Source: Microthrixaceae bacterium (GTDB taxonomy: Bacteria > Actinomycetota > Acidimicrobiia > Acidimicrobiales > Microtrichaceae). From it: DNA of 64,000 nt. A model generated the notes under the pieces. The model saw only the letters and a list, made by a program, of their open reading frames with translations. It searched no databases and had not been told where the DNA came from. This document shows positions 19,302 through 27,835 of the stretch, in pieces (the first letter of the stretch is position 1; each line of letters begins with the position of its first letter). The translations under genes were made by a program, and so were the position numbers. Location: the NCBI GenBank assembly GCA_027493675.1, contig JAOSKI010000042.1, positions 62,001-126,000 on the forward strand. Reading direction: 5' to 3'.

Positions 19302-19733
19302 ATGCGAGTGACGGAGAAGGGACAGGTCACCATCCCCAAGGAGCTGCGAGACACCCTCGGCATCGGCGCGGGAACCGAGGTCGAGCTCGAACTGGTCGAG
19401 CAGTGCCATGGTCGCGGCCGCCGAGGCCGGACCGTTGATCGTGAACACGATCAACATCTCCGAGGTGTCGATCGGCTTCTCGACCATCGAAGCAGTCGAT
19501 GAGGCTCCGCGCGCCGACGACTACAGCCGTGATCCGATCCCATGGTCGGCCGCGTTCCTGGCCGGCAAGGTGATCCTCGACTACCGGCGCAACCGCGGCG
19601 CCATGACCGCGACCCTCCCGGACTTCTTCATCGGCACCCATGCAGCGGTCGCCGACCTCCGGTTGCTCACCCGCGACGTCGGCCGCACCACACCTACTTC
19701 CCTACCCTCGAACTGGTCACACCGGGAACGTGA
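19302..19733 (+). pseudogene. Collapsed VapBC locus: AbrB-type antitoxin start joined to VapC remainder
   Basis: The first 33 codons (MRVTEKGQVTIPKELRDTLG onward) are a SpoVT/AbrB-type antitoxin N-terminus. Immediately after ELELVEQ the sequence becomes the middle and end of a PIN toxin: AAEAGPLIVNTINISEVSIGF, WSAAFLAGKVILDYRR and the hallmark LPDFFIGTHAAVADLRLLTRDV, finishing TYFPTLELVTPGT. The rest of the antitoxin and the toxin start with its first catalytic Asp (the usual VDTNVLLD) are missing, a loss I estimate at about 200-270 bases. The toxin part also has small frame jumps (near 19405 and 19690). As it stands it cannot encode an active pair. Its end overlaps the convergent glnS end by 17 bases. 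Confidence 0.7.
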
Positions 19734-21435
19734 ACCGCTCCCCGGCTCGGGTGCTCGGGGTCAGCCTCCGCGCTGCTTTTTCGATCCTGGCCCATTCGTC
19801 ACGCAGGCCGACGGTGCGGTGGAACACCGACGGGTCGTCCAGGTCGGCCGCGAAGTAGCCCAGGCGCTCGAACTGCACCACCTGCCCCGCTTCGATGTCG
19901 GCAAGCGCGGGTTCGACCTTCGCCGAGCTCGTGGATCGCGAGTGGGGGTCAAGATCATCGAGAGGATCCGCACCGTCCTCGCCCGGACGCGGTGAGCGGA
20001 AGAGCCGCTCGTAGACGTGCACCGTCGCGTCCGCCGCGTGGGGCCGCGACACCCAGTGAAGGGTGGACTTGACCTTGCGGCCATCGGGCGCAGCTCCACC
20101 CTTGGTGGCCAGGTCGTAGGTGGCGAGCACCTCGGTCACGTTGCCCTCGTCGTCGAGCACCGCGTCGGTTGCGGTCACGAAGAAGGCGTTGCGCAGACGG
20201 ACCTCGCGCCCGGGAGTCAGCCGGTAGTACTTGGGCGGGGCGTCGAGCTTGAAGTCGTCACGCTCGATCCACAGCTCGCCGGTGAAGGGCACCGGGCGGG
20301 CGCCGTCGGACGGGTCCTCGGGGTTGTTGACCACGTCCATCCACTCGACGTGACCCTCGGGCCAGTTGGTGATCGTCAGTCGCAACGGCTCCAGCACCGC
20401 CATGCGCCGTTGGGCGTGACGGTTGTGGTGGGCTCGCACGAAGCTCTCCAGCAACTCGATGTCGACCACCGAGTTCGTCCTGGCCACCGAGATGTGCTCG
20501 CAGAACGCCGCCAGAGCGGCCGGCGGATAGCCCCTGCGGCGCAGCCCGCGCACCGTTGGCATCCGGGCATCGTCCCAGCCGTCGACCAGTCCCCGCTCGA
20601 CCAGGGTGCGGAGCACCCGCTTGGACAACACCGTGTGGGTCAACTCGAGCCGCGCGAACTCGGTCTGCTCGGGGCGATCGGTCGGCAGCTCGATGTGGTC
20701 CAGGCACCAGTCGTAGAGCGGCCGGTGCTCGGCGAACTCGAGCGTGCAGATCGAATGGGTCGTGCCCTCGATCGCGTCCACCTGCCCGTGGGCCCAGTCG
20801 TAGGTCGGGTAGATCACCCAGCGGTCACCGCTGCGGTGGTGATGGGCCCTGCGGATCCGGTACAGCACCGGGTCGCGCAGCCACATGTTCTCCGAGCGCA
20901 TGTCGATCCTGGCCCGCAGCACGCATTCGCCGTCGGCGTAGCGCCCGTCGCGCATCGCGCGGAAGCGCTCCAGGTTGTCCTCGACGCTGCGGTCACGGTG
21001 AGGGCTCTCGATTCCGGGCTGCCCGAATCCGCCGCGTTGGGACGAGATGGTCGCCTGATCCTGGTCGTCGACATAGGCGAGGCCGGCCCTGATGAGATCC
21101 TCGGCCCACTCGTAGAGCTGCTCGAAGGAATCCGAGGTGAACCTGGGAGGACCCGCAGGGGTCACACCCAGCCACTCCAGGTCCTCGATGATGGCGTCGA
21201 CGTACGAGACGTCCTCGGCGAGGGGGTTGGTGTCGTCGAAGCGGAGGTGACAGGTCCCACCGAACTCCTCCGCGATCCCGAAGTTCAGATAGACGGACTT
21301 GGCGTGGCCGATGTGGAGGAACCCGTTGGGCTCAGGCGGGAACCGGGTCTGCACGCGACCTCCGAAACGCCCCGTCGCCAGGTCGTCGCGAACCTTCTGC
21401 CTCACGAAGTCGACGGATTCAGCGTGCTCCGACAT
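19717..21435 (-). CDS. glnS: Glutaminyl-tRNA synthetase
   Basis: An intact 572-residue class I enzyme that charges tRNA-Gln with glutamine. It has FPPEPNGFLHIGHAKS (HIGH at residues 41-44), the amino-acid pocket RFDDTNPLAEDVSYVDAI, the GlnRS-specific YPTYDWAHGQVDAIEGTTHSICTLEF and the KMSKS-equivalent VLSKR near residue 268, followed by GWDDARMPTVRGLRRRGYPPAAL and the two beta-barrel anticodon-binding domains. That pattern separates it from GltX/GluRS. Its 1.7 kb has no frame jump. Most actinobacteria lack GlnRS and make Gln-tRNA by GatCAB, so this gene is unusual for the group. It sits between two toxin-antitoxin loci. Confidence 0.96.
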   Translation of the reverse strand: MSEHAESVDFVRQKVRDDLATGRFGGRVQTRFPPEPNGFLHIGHAKSVYLNFGIAEEFGGTCHLRFDDTNPLAEDVSYVDAIIEDLEWLGVTPAGPPRFTSDSFEQLYEWAEDLIRAGLAYVDDQDQATISSQRGGFGQPGIESPHRDRSVEDNLERFRAMRDGRYADGECVLRARIDMRSENMWLRDPVLYRIRRAHHHRSGDRWVIYPTYDWAHGQVDAIEGTTHSICTLEFAEHRPLYDWCLDHIELPTDRPEQTEFARLELTHTVLSKRVLRTLVERGLVDGWDDARMPTVRGLRRRGYPPAALAAFCEHISVARTNSVVDIELLESFVRAHHNRHAQRRMAVLEPLRLTITNWPEGHVEWMDVVNNPEDPSDGARPVPFTGELWIERDDFKLDAPPKYYRLTPGREVRLRNAFFVTATDAVLDDEGNVTEVLATYDLATKGGAAPDGRKVKSTLHWVSRPHAADATVHVYERLFRSPRPGEDGADPLDDLDPHSRSTSSAKVEPALADIEAGQVVQFERLGYFAADLDDPSVFHRTVGLRDEWARIEKAARRLTPSTRAGERFTFPV

Positions 21436-21506
21436 GGTCGCAGAACCTAGCTAGATCACGACCCCCAGAACAGCGGACACCGTCGCCACGAGCCCGGCCG
21501 ACCCGG

Positions 21507-21893
21507 TCAGCTCCGGGCGTCGAGGGTATCGACCGGGTAGGCCAGAACCTGGTCATCCGCTGTGACGATCGAAAGGCCCTCGGTCAGCGCCTGCGCTACC
21601 AGCAGCCGGTCGAAGGGGTCGCGGTGCAGGAACGGCAGACCAGCGACGAATCCCGCCTGCTGTATCGTGAGCGGGAGTGCCTCTGCGCCGATGGCGTCGA
21701 TGAGTGCATCGGTCTCGACCGACATCTCGAGCCTGCCGATCGAACGCTTGATCGCGATCTCGGCAGCTGCGACCGCTGACACAATCAGGCGACTGCCCTC
21801 GTCGAGAAGCCGGGAGGTTGCGTGGGGCCCCAGCCGTTCCGGCGCGGCGTTGGCCCAGAGCAACACGTGTGTGTCGAGCAAGTAGCCGGTCAC
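21507..21893 (-). CDS. vapC: VapC family PIN-domain toxin
   Basis: An intact 128-residue PIN protein: YLLDTHVLLWANAAPERLG (Asp7), Glu in AAAEIAIKRSIGRLEMSV, Asp in LHRDPFDRLLVAQAL and Asp in IVTADDQVLAYPV, all four active-site acids being present. This is the short-type VapC with the RDPFDRLL motif. It begins with GTG (21891-21893), which overlaps the antitoxin stop as GTGA, so toxin and antitoxin are co-translated. It should be an RNase toxin. Confidence 0.92.
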   Translation of the reverse strand: MTGYLLDTHVLLWANAAPERLGPHATSRLLDEGSRLIVSAVAAAEIAIKRSIGRLEMSVETDALIDAIGAEALPLTIQQAGFVAGLPFLHRDPFDRLLVAQALTEGLSIVTADDQVLAYPVDTLDARS

Positions 21894-22130
21894 GGTTCGA
21901 CGTCACGTTCCAAGGAAACCGCCAACTCGGACAGTGGTGCATCGGAAGTCGTCACCGATGAGGATCCGGCCGGTGAACGCTCCCAGCGCGCGACGCCGAG
22001 GAGTAGCCGACAGCGTCAAGCCGCGCTCGATCAACTCGTTCACGACATCACCCAGCGTCCGTCGCTCCTCGAACGCACGGCGCCGAGCCTCCTCGTACAG
22101 CTCGTCCCGGATCGACAGAGTGGTGCGCAT
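21890..22130 (-). CDS. vapB: VapB-type antitoxin (frame interrupted)
   Basis: About 79 residues with an N-terminal ribbon-helix-helix: MRTTLSIRDELYEEARRRAFEERRTLGDVVNELIERG, DNA-binding and dimer-forming, then a C-terminal toxin-binding tail. The literal frame ends early (GGFLGT), but one jump near 21950 gives SDAPLSELAVSLERDVEP and a stop at 21890-21892 that overlaps the vapC GTG, which is how such pairs are normally arranged. It presumably autorepresses the operon. Confidence 0.85.
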
Positions 22131-22188
22131 ATGCGCATCATAACACCATGATACGGGCTTCGACCGTGGGCACGGGTAGCATCAACAC

Positions 22189-23108
22189 CTACGCGCCGGT
22201 GGCTCCCGGATCGCTCGGCACCGGCCGCAGCATGGCGGTCTGGGTGGCAACGGCGACCAACGTGTGGTCCTCGTCGTAGATCTCGGCGGTACCCGAGGTG
22301 AACCCGTGCACCGCGGACTGCGCACGTGAGTGCTGCAACACCCATTCGCTTCGCACGTCCTCGATGAACTTGAGGCCGATCTGCAGGGAGATGACGAAGA
22401 AGTACCCGTTTCGATCCCCGATGCCTGCGTGGACCGCTGCGCCCAGGATGTCACCGGGAACCGCCAGCACCGCGGGTTCCCACACTCCTTGGACCATCGG
22501 TGAGCGGTTGAAGCGGAACCACGACGCCGCTTCGGGCTCACCCGGACCGCGGTCCTCGCCGGAACGCAGGTCTCCCCATGGCGACTCGGAAGTCGGTCTG
22601 GTGATGGTACGGGATCCTCGCAAAGGGGCTGTCACCCGTCGTCTCACGCTCCGGGCACTCCAGTGCTGTGGGCACCTCCGGCGGCCTACTGGCCGGAAAG
22701 GTCAACTCGGTGGTCCTGCGGCGACCGAGCACCACCGCGACCAGCAGGTCGTTGCCGACCGCTCCAGTGCCGCCGTCACCGGGTTCGAGAGCCCAGCAGC
22801 GGACCAGTGCCTGCGCACCGTTGCGCCCGTCGCGGAGCTCCTCCACCTGCAGCGACCGGCCCGCACGGAATCGCAGCGCAGAAGGTGGCTTCCGCCCCGA
22901 CCGGGTCAAGGTCGTCACGTCCCACATGCACGACCGCGGCACGGATGGCGAGCGCCATCGTCGTGCCGCCGAACGCGTACATCACACGCCATGCCTCAGG
23001 GATGAACCCCGTGTACCTGCCGGGCATCCCCGGAACCGGATGCGGCGTGGTATCGGTGGAGATGTCCCGGGGAACGTCGTGGGCCTCGGTCCATGGAGTC
23101 TCCAACAC
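22189..23108 (-). CDS. TesB-like acyl-CoA thioesterase (frame interrupted)
   Basis: About 300 residues, a double hot-dog acyl-CoA thioesterase-like protein. Visible: YAFGGTTMALAIRAAVVHV near the start, LQVEELRDGRNGAQALVRCWAL, the second half ASWFRFNRSPMVQGVWEPAVLAVPGDILGAAVHAGIG, and the final strands FIEDVRSEWVLQHSRAQSAVHGFTSGTAEIYDEDHTLVAVATQTAMLRPV. Three frames must be joined (jumps near 22850-22890 and 22570). It would hydrolyse acyl-CoA to acid and CoA. The start is placed at the GTG at 23108 (VLETPWTEAHDVPR), but no strong ribosome binding site decides it. Confidence 0.78.
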
Positions 23109-23206
23109 GACCGAGACCCTTGTGGACAACCCCCTGGGTCGGCAAACCGAAGCCTGAGCTCCATGCTCAGCCCGCACTCGGCGAGCCGACCCGATACGGT
23201 TCTGCG

Positions 23207-23706
23207 ATGGCTCGGATCCGGGTGTCACGGACGATCAAGGCGCCCCCGGCGCAGGTGTGGGCGGCGCTGGAGGACATCTCCTCGCATGTGCGCTGGATGA
23301 CCGACGCCCACTCCATCACCTTCACCTCCGCCCGGCGTACCGGCCGCGGCACCACCTTCGAGTGCATGACACGTGCGGGACCCTTCGCCACCGTGGACCG
23401 CATGGAGGTCACACGGTGGGATCCGCATCGCGCGATGGGGTCCTGCATGACGGCGTGGTGAGCGGCACCGGCACCTTCAGGTTGCGAGCCAGGGGCCTTC
23501 GCCGACAGCGGACACGGTTCACCTGGTCCGAGCGTCTGCGCCTGCCGTGGTGGCTCGGCGGCGGCCTCACCGCCTACGCGGCTACGCCCATGCTGTGGAT
23601 GATCTGGAGAGGGAACCTCGCCCGCCTGGCTGACCTGGTGGAATCGGGTGCCCTCGATCAGACCCCCAGGCGCACTCCCCCGGTAGGTGACCCACCCACC
23701 CGGTAG
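23207..23706 (+). CDS. SRPBCC family (START-like) protein (frame interrupted)
   Basis: About 167 residues. The N-terminus MARIRVSRTIKAPPAQVWAALEDISSHVRWM is typical of polyketide-cyclase/dehydrase-like SRPBCC proteins, with TTFECMTRAGPFATVDRMEV in the beta-grip and WLGGGLTAYAATPMLWMIWRGNLARLADLVE as the C-terminal helix. One G is missing from the four-G run at 23437-23440; adding it joins MGVLHDGVVSGTGTF. Such proteins bind hydrophobic ligands; the ligand is unknown. The stop lies inside a short direct repeat (CCCGGTAGGTGACCC twice, about 23681-23715), and the gene converges on the rhomboid gene. Confidence 0.78.
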
Positions 23707-23722
23707 GTGACCCCATGGAAGC

Positions 23723-24596
23723 TCAGCCCGGCAGGATGAGGAACTGCTCGCGGCCCACCACGGCTATCGCTGCCACAGCCAGGACCAGTCCGAACCCCGC
23801 CAGCCCCACCACGCGTGCCGCCACCGAGGTCCTCGGCTCACCCCGGTGGTCACGTTCAGAGGCCACCGACAGCCCCCAGGCCGCAAGCGCGCCGGCAACG
23901 AGTCCCCCCACGTGCCCACCGATCGAGATGCCCGGAACCATGAAGGTGATCACCAGGTTCAACACGATCAGGGTGCCGATACCGGAACGCCACGGGTTGT
24001 GGCCGGCCTCGCATCTGCAGGACCGTGAGCGCGCCCATCAGACCGAACACGGCGCCGGATGCGCCCACCGTGGGCGCCGCGGGTCGACCAGCATCACCCC
24101 CAGCGAACCACCCAGGAGCGACACCACGTACAGCGCCACGAACTGGCTGCGCCCGAGAGCCGGTTCGAGGGCCTGCCCGAGCAGCCACAGCAGGAACATG
24201 TTCATGGCGAGGTGAAGCGGCCCCGCGTGCAGGAACCCGCCGGTCACAAGCCGGAACCACTCCCCCTGCGCCACCAGCGGACCGTAGGTAGCCCCCCATG
24301 TGGACAGTGGTCCCGACGCTCCGGAGATGGACCCTCCGGTGGCCACCATCACCACGTAGACCACCACGTTCACCCCCGATCAGCGCCTTGGTGGCCACCA
24401 GGTCGGACGCCCTGCCGAAGGCGGATCGACCCGACACGACCCTCGTGGAGCGCGCCCCCGCGCACTGCGGGCACTGGAACCCCACCGATGCCTGCACCAT
24501 GCAGGACGGGCAGATCGGCTTCTCACACCGTTGGCACCGCACACCGGCCACCCGATCGGGGTGGTTGGCGCACGCAGGAGTGGTGATGGGATCCAC
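23723..24596 (-). CDS. Rhomboid family intramembrane serine protease with zinc-finger N-terminus (frame interrupted)
   Basis: About 290 residues. Residues 8-46 carry four CxxC/CxxH-like pairs (ANHPDRVAGVRCQRCEKPICPSCMVQ and FQCPQCAGA), a zinc-ribbon/B-box-like module common in actinobacterial rhomboids. The membrane domain shows EWFRLVTGGFLHAGPLHLAMNMFLLWLLG, the catalytic Ser in VGASGAVFGLMGAL and the catalytic His in GISIGGHVGGLVAGALAAWGL. Frame jumps near 24375, 24080 and 24000. It cleaves transmembrane segments of other membrane proteins; targets are unknown. Confidence 0.9.
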
Positions 24597-24621
24597 GTCG
24601 AGAAGCTACCGTCGGCCGCGT

Positions 24622-26029
24622 TCAGCCCGGCATCGGCCCGGCCCCGCCGTCCTCCTCCAGAAGACGCTGGACGGCCTTGGTGGGGCGATCGGCCACCTCG
24701 GGATGATGTGACAGCTCGTACGCGACCTCGTGGACGGCTGCATCCAACTCGAACACGCTCAGCAACGCGTCCCCGGCTCGACCGTGCCCGTGGTAGGAGC
24801 CGGTGCACCTCGTCCACCGTGGCATACCCCGAGAGGAAGGCGTTCAGGTTCCTCTCGGCCCAGACGTCCGCCAGCAGGCGCAGCTCGCATCGGGGACGCA
24901 ACCTCCGCCAACGCGGCGCCCGCGACCTGGTGGAACGACCGGGTCATGCCGGCGACGTCACGCAACGGCGAGGAGGGCGGCGCCGCTCTGCGACCAACCG
25001 CGCCGGTTCCCCCTCGAAGTCGAACAGCATCCAGGAGCGCCGCACCCGCAGCGTCTTGTCGAGGCGCAGATCACCGTGCACCCTGATCGCCATGCCGAGG
25101 TCGTCGGCCGAACGCAGGCGTTGGTAGACCGCTTCGATTCGCTCGGTGTCGAGGTGCCCGTCGGTGATACGACGCAGCTGCGCGACCATGTCGTCGGCCC
25201 AGGTCGCGCCTTGTGCCGCGTGGGCGCCGAACGCATCCGCCAAGGCCACGTGCAACCGGGCGACCTCGGCACCCAGGTCCTCGGCATCGTCGCTGAAGTC
25301 CAACCGGCAGTCCCTCGGAGGGCGCCGCAGGTTGAAGACCTCTCGCAGCGAGTCGAGGGCCAGCTCCCGACCCTCGCCTCTGGATCGCTCCATGCGACGC
25401 ATCACGGCAAGGTCGGCCCTTCCCTTGCGCCACACGTGCACCGGAACCGAAACGTTGCCGTAGCCGACACCACCCAGCGCCTCGGTCACCTCCACATCCG
25501 GGTTCGGGCCATCCGCAACCCCTCCGGAAGACCTGAGGACCCAGGTCTCGTCGATGACCAGCGAGGTGTTCGTGTGCACACCGCCGATGGCGCGCACCGA
25601 CGCGTAGGTCCCCTCGGGATCCACCACCCGGCAGAACTCGAGCGCCAACTCCTCGTCGGCGAGCGCGTCGAACAGCCACGCCCGGCCACGCGGGTCGGCA
25701 TGGAACCGAGCCTGCTCACAGGTGGCAGCTCCACAGGGTCCTCGTCAGCGGCTCCCAGAACCAGCTGGTACCACATCGGGCGCCCGGAACCTCCGTTGCC
25801 GCGGACCTCGGCGAGCACCCACATCAGCGACGGCCAACCGTCGAGCAGGGTATCCACCTTTCGAACCGCCATCACAGGATCGGGCACCGGGGTGTACCAG
25901 CGCTGAGCTGCAAGGAACGGAGCCAGCAGAACGCTCAGTTCGTTGATGAATGTGACCCGTTCGACGACGGCTCCTAGCTGGCTCGGGGCGTGGACGATCC
26001 AGGGCAGGGGCGTGCCCCGGGCAGACCAT
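24622..26029 (-). CDS. mak: Maltokinase-like protein (frame interrupted)
   Basis: About 460 residues in the aminoglycoside-phosphotransferase fold, matching actinobacterial maltokinases, which make maltose 1-phosphate for GlgE glucan synthesis. Visible: the N-terminal cap (LAPFLAAQRWYTPVPDPVMA), GGVHTNTSLVIDETWVLR, the catalytic-loop region IRVHGDLRLDKTLRVRRSWMLFDFEGEPARLV with HGD and DFEG, then SPLRDVAGMTRSFHQVAG and a C-terminal VHEVAYELSHHP...TKAVQRLL. Frame jumps near 25700, 24960 and 24830. The start is not resolved; no ATG with a ribosome binding site fits, so the upper limit given is the ATG at 26029. A glucan phosphorylase gene lies 1.8 kb away, consistent with storage-glucan metabolism. 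Confidence 0.8.
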
Positions 26030-26116
26030 TCTGGCGCGCAGCGACCCCGCTTGCGATATCCGACGGTTGTGCGCGCGGACCCCGCGATCCGCGCGGAAGG
26101 TCCCCGCAGGAAGGCC

Positions 26117-27690
26117 TCAGCGTCTCCGGATCGCCAGGGTGAACTCACCTGTGGCGAATGGCAGCTCGCTGGTGCTCATCCAGATGCCCGTCATCGAGAC
26201 GATCCGCAGGCCCAACAGGGAGACGCGGCCCAGCACGGCGAAGGTCCGGTCGACACCGGCGGTGGGGTCGTCGACCGTGATCGTCCCGGTGACGAAGCCC
26301 TCCTCCGACGCGGTCAGGCGGGTGTCCAACACCGCTGTGCCGTTGTTGAGCGTGGCTTCCAGGACCTCTGCGGACTCGGTGTCGGTCAGCGCTCCTTCGA
26401 TCTCCGGGTGTGATCGGGAACGACTGCTTCATCTCGATCGGCCCGCCCATGGTGAAGTCGGCCCAGATGTCCTGGATGAGCGCCCGCCGGATCGGTGCGA
26501 CGGTCACCGCATCGGGTCCGTTCAGCACGCGTCCGGAGTCCGGTTCGAGGAACACCGAGGGCCCCCCACAGCGGGAGCTCCCCACCCGATCGCGTGCAGT
26601 CCGGGTAGGTCACGAACTTCCCGTCGCTGGTCCACCCGAGGGCCGCCTCGCCGAAGCTCGCCGTGTCAGGTGCATCCAGCGGAGTGATGTCGAAGGATCG
26701 ACCTCCTTCGGCGGACACGAGCATCAGGCGACTGCATCCGGGTCCACCGCCGTAGACGATCCGGCTGGAGTCAGGCGACACGATGGGCGAGCAGATCGAC
26801 TCGTCGGTGGTCAGGATCTCCCTCGATATCGTCGCGAGATCGAGCCTCGTGAGCTCACGACGGCCCTTCGAGGGGCCCGAATACACCACGTAGGCGCCGT
26901 CGGGCGAGAAGTCCGGATCGTCGGCCGAGAAGGGCGTCGGAGCAGAAGTCGTCAGCACCGGCCGCAGCAAGCGCGAGGGTGTACCGGTCGGTGGAACCCG
27001 GGATCGCGGTCTGCACGACGATCAGCGGATCGGTCAGCGAGGTGGCGATCCCGAACACCGAGCGCAGCGAAGGATCCCCGGCCGTCTGGATCTTGCCACT
27101 GGTCACATCGACGGTGGCCAGCACGTTGCCGAGCGGCCCGTCGGGCAACGGGGCCAAGTGGGAACCCGGAGCGCTCAGGGCGGACGAGTGCTGGAATCCT
27201 CGACCTGGTCCTCGGTCCCTCGTGCGACGTATGCGATCTGGTCCCCGGTACCGTCCCAAGCGAGCACGGGGGCTTCACCAATGGCATCGATCGCCACATC
27301 GGTCGCCACAACACGCATGCCGCTGCCGTCAGAGCCGACCACCGCGAGAGATCCGTCCGCGCGGACATACGCCACCGATTCCCCGGTCGAGGAGATCGCG
27401 ACCGCTGCCTGGCCGTTGGGCCCGAACGCCGCCAAGGCGCCGACCTCCACCGGCTCAGAGGAACCCGTTCCCAACCAGACCCGCCGGTCGGCGCTCACGT
27501 ACGCGACCGCCCCACCTGGCTGACTGCGCGCACCGGTGCGGGCCTGTTCCTCGTCGAGTGCACGTCCGTCACCGGGCTCGTCGGGCTCCTGGGCCTGCGA
27601 GCCGTGGGGAACCACGACCACCGAAGCGATCACGAGCACCGCCAGCAACACGATCCCACGACGGGCGCGGTTGTCACTACGCGTTGCCAC
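26117..27690 (-). CDS. Membrane-anchored beta-propeller (PD40/WD40-like) protein (frame interrupted)
   Basis: About 520 residues. An N-terminal signal anchor (RGIVLLAVLVIASVVVV) is followed by a Q/E/D-rich linker and TolB-like propeller repeats such as GGAVAYVSADRRVWLG, ESVAYVRADGSLAVVGSDGSG, GDQIAYVAR, DPDFSPDGAYVVYSG and SPDSSRIVYGG. The last 150 residues are a beta-rich domain (IEMKQSFPI, VLDTRLTASEEGFVTGTITVDD). At least four frame jumps (near 27195, 26940, 26570, 26410). The GTG at 27688-27690 fits just before the signal anchor. Probably an extracytoplasmic binding or scaffold protein; function unknown. It is divergent from glgP across 145 bases. Confidence 0.7.
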
Positions 27691-27835
27691 ACTCGCGAGG
27701 GTACCCGCACCCGCTTGGCTCCACGGCAGCGCCCACGATGGGCAATCACCCCTGAGACCAATCCGGCAGGCCCGAAAGCAGGCCGGCGGTCGTCGACCCC
27801 CGATCTCACCACGAGCACCGATACCCTCGGACACG

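Noticed and set aside
20017-21450. 477-residue plus-strand open frame
   Set aside because: It is a high-GC shadow exactly antisense to intact glnS.
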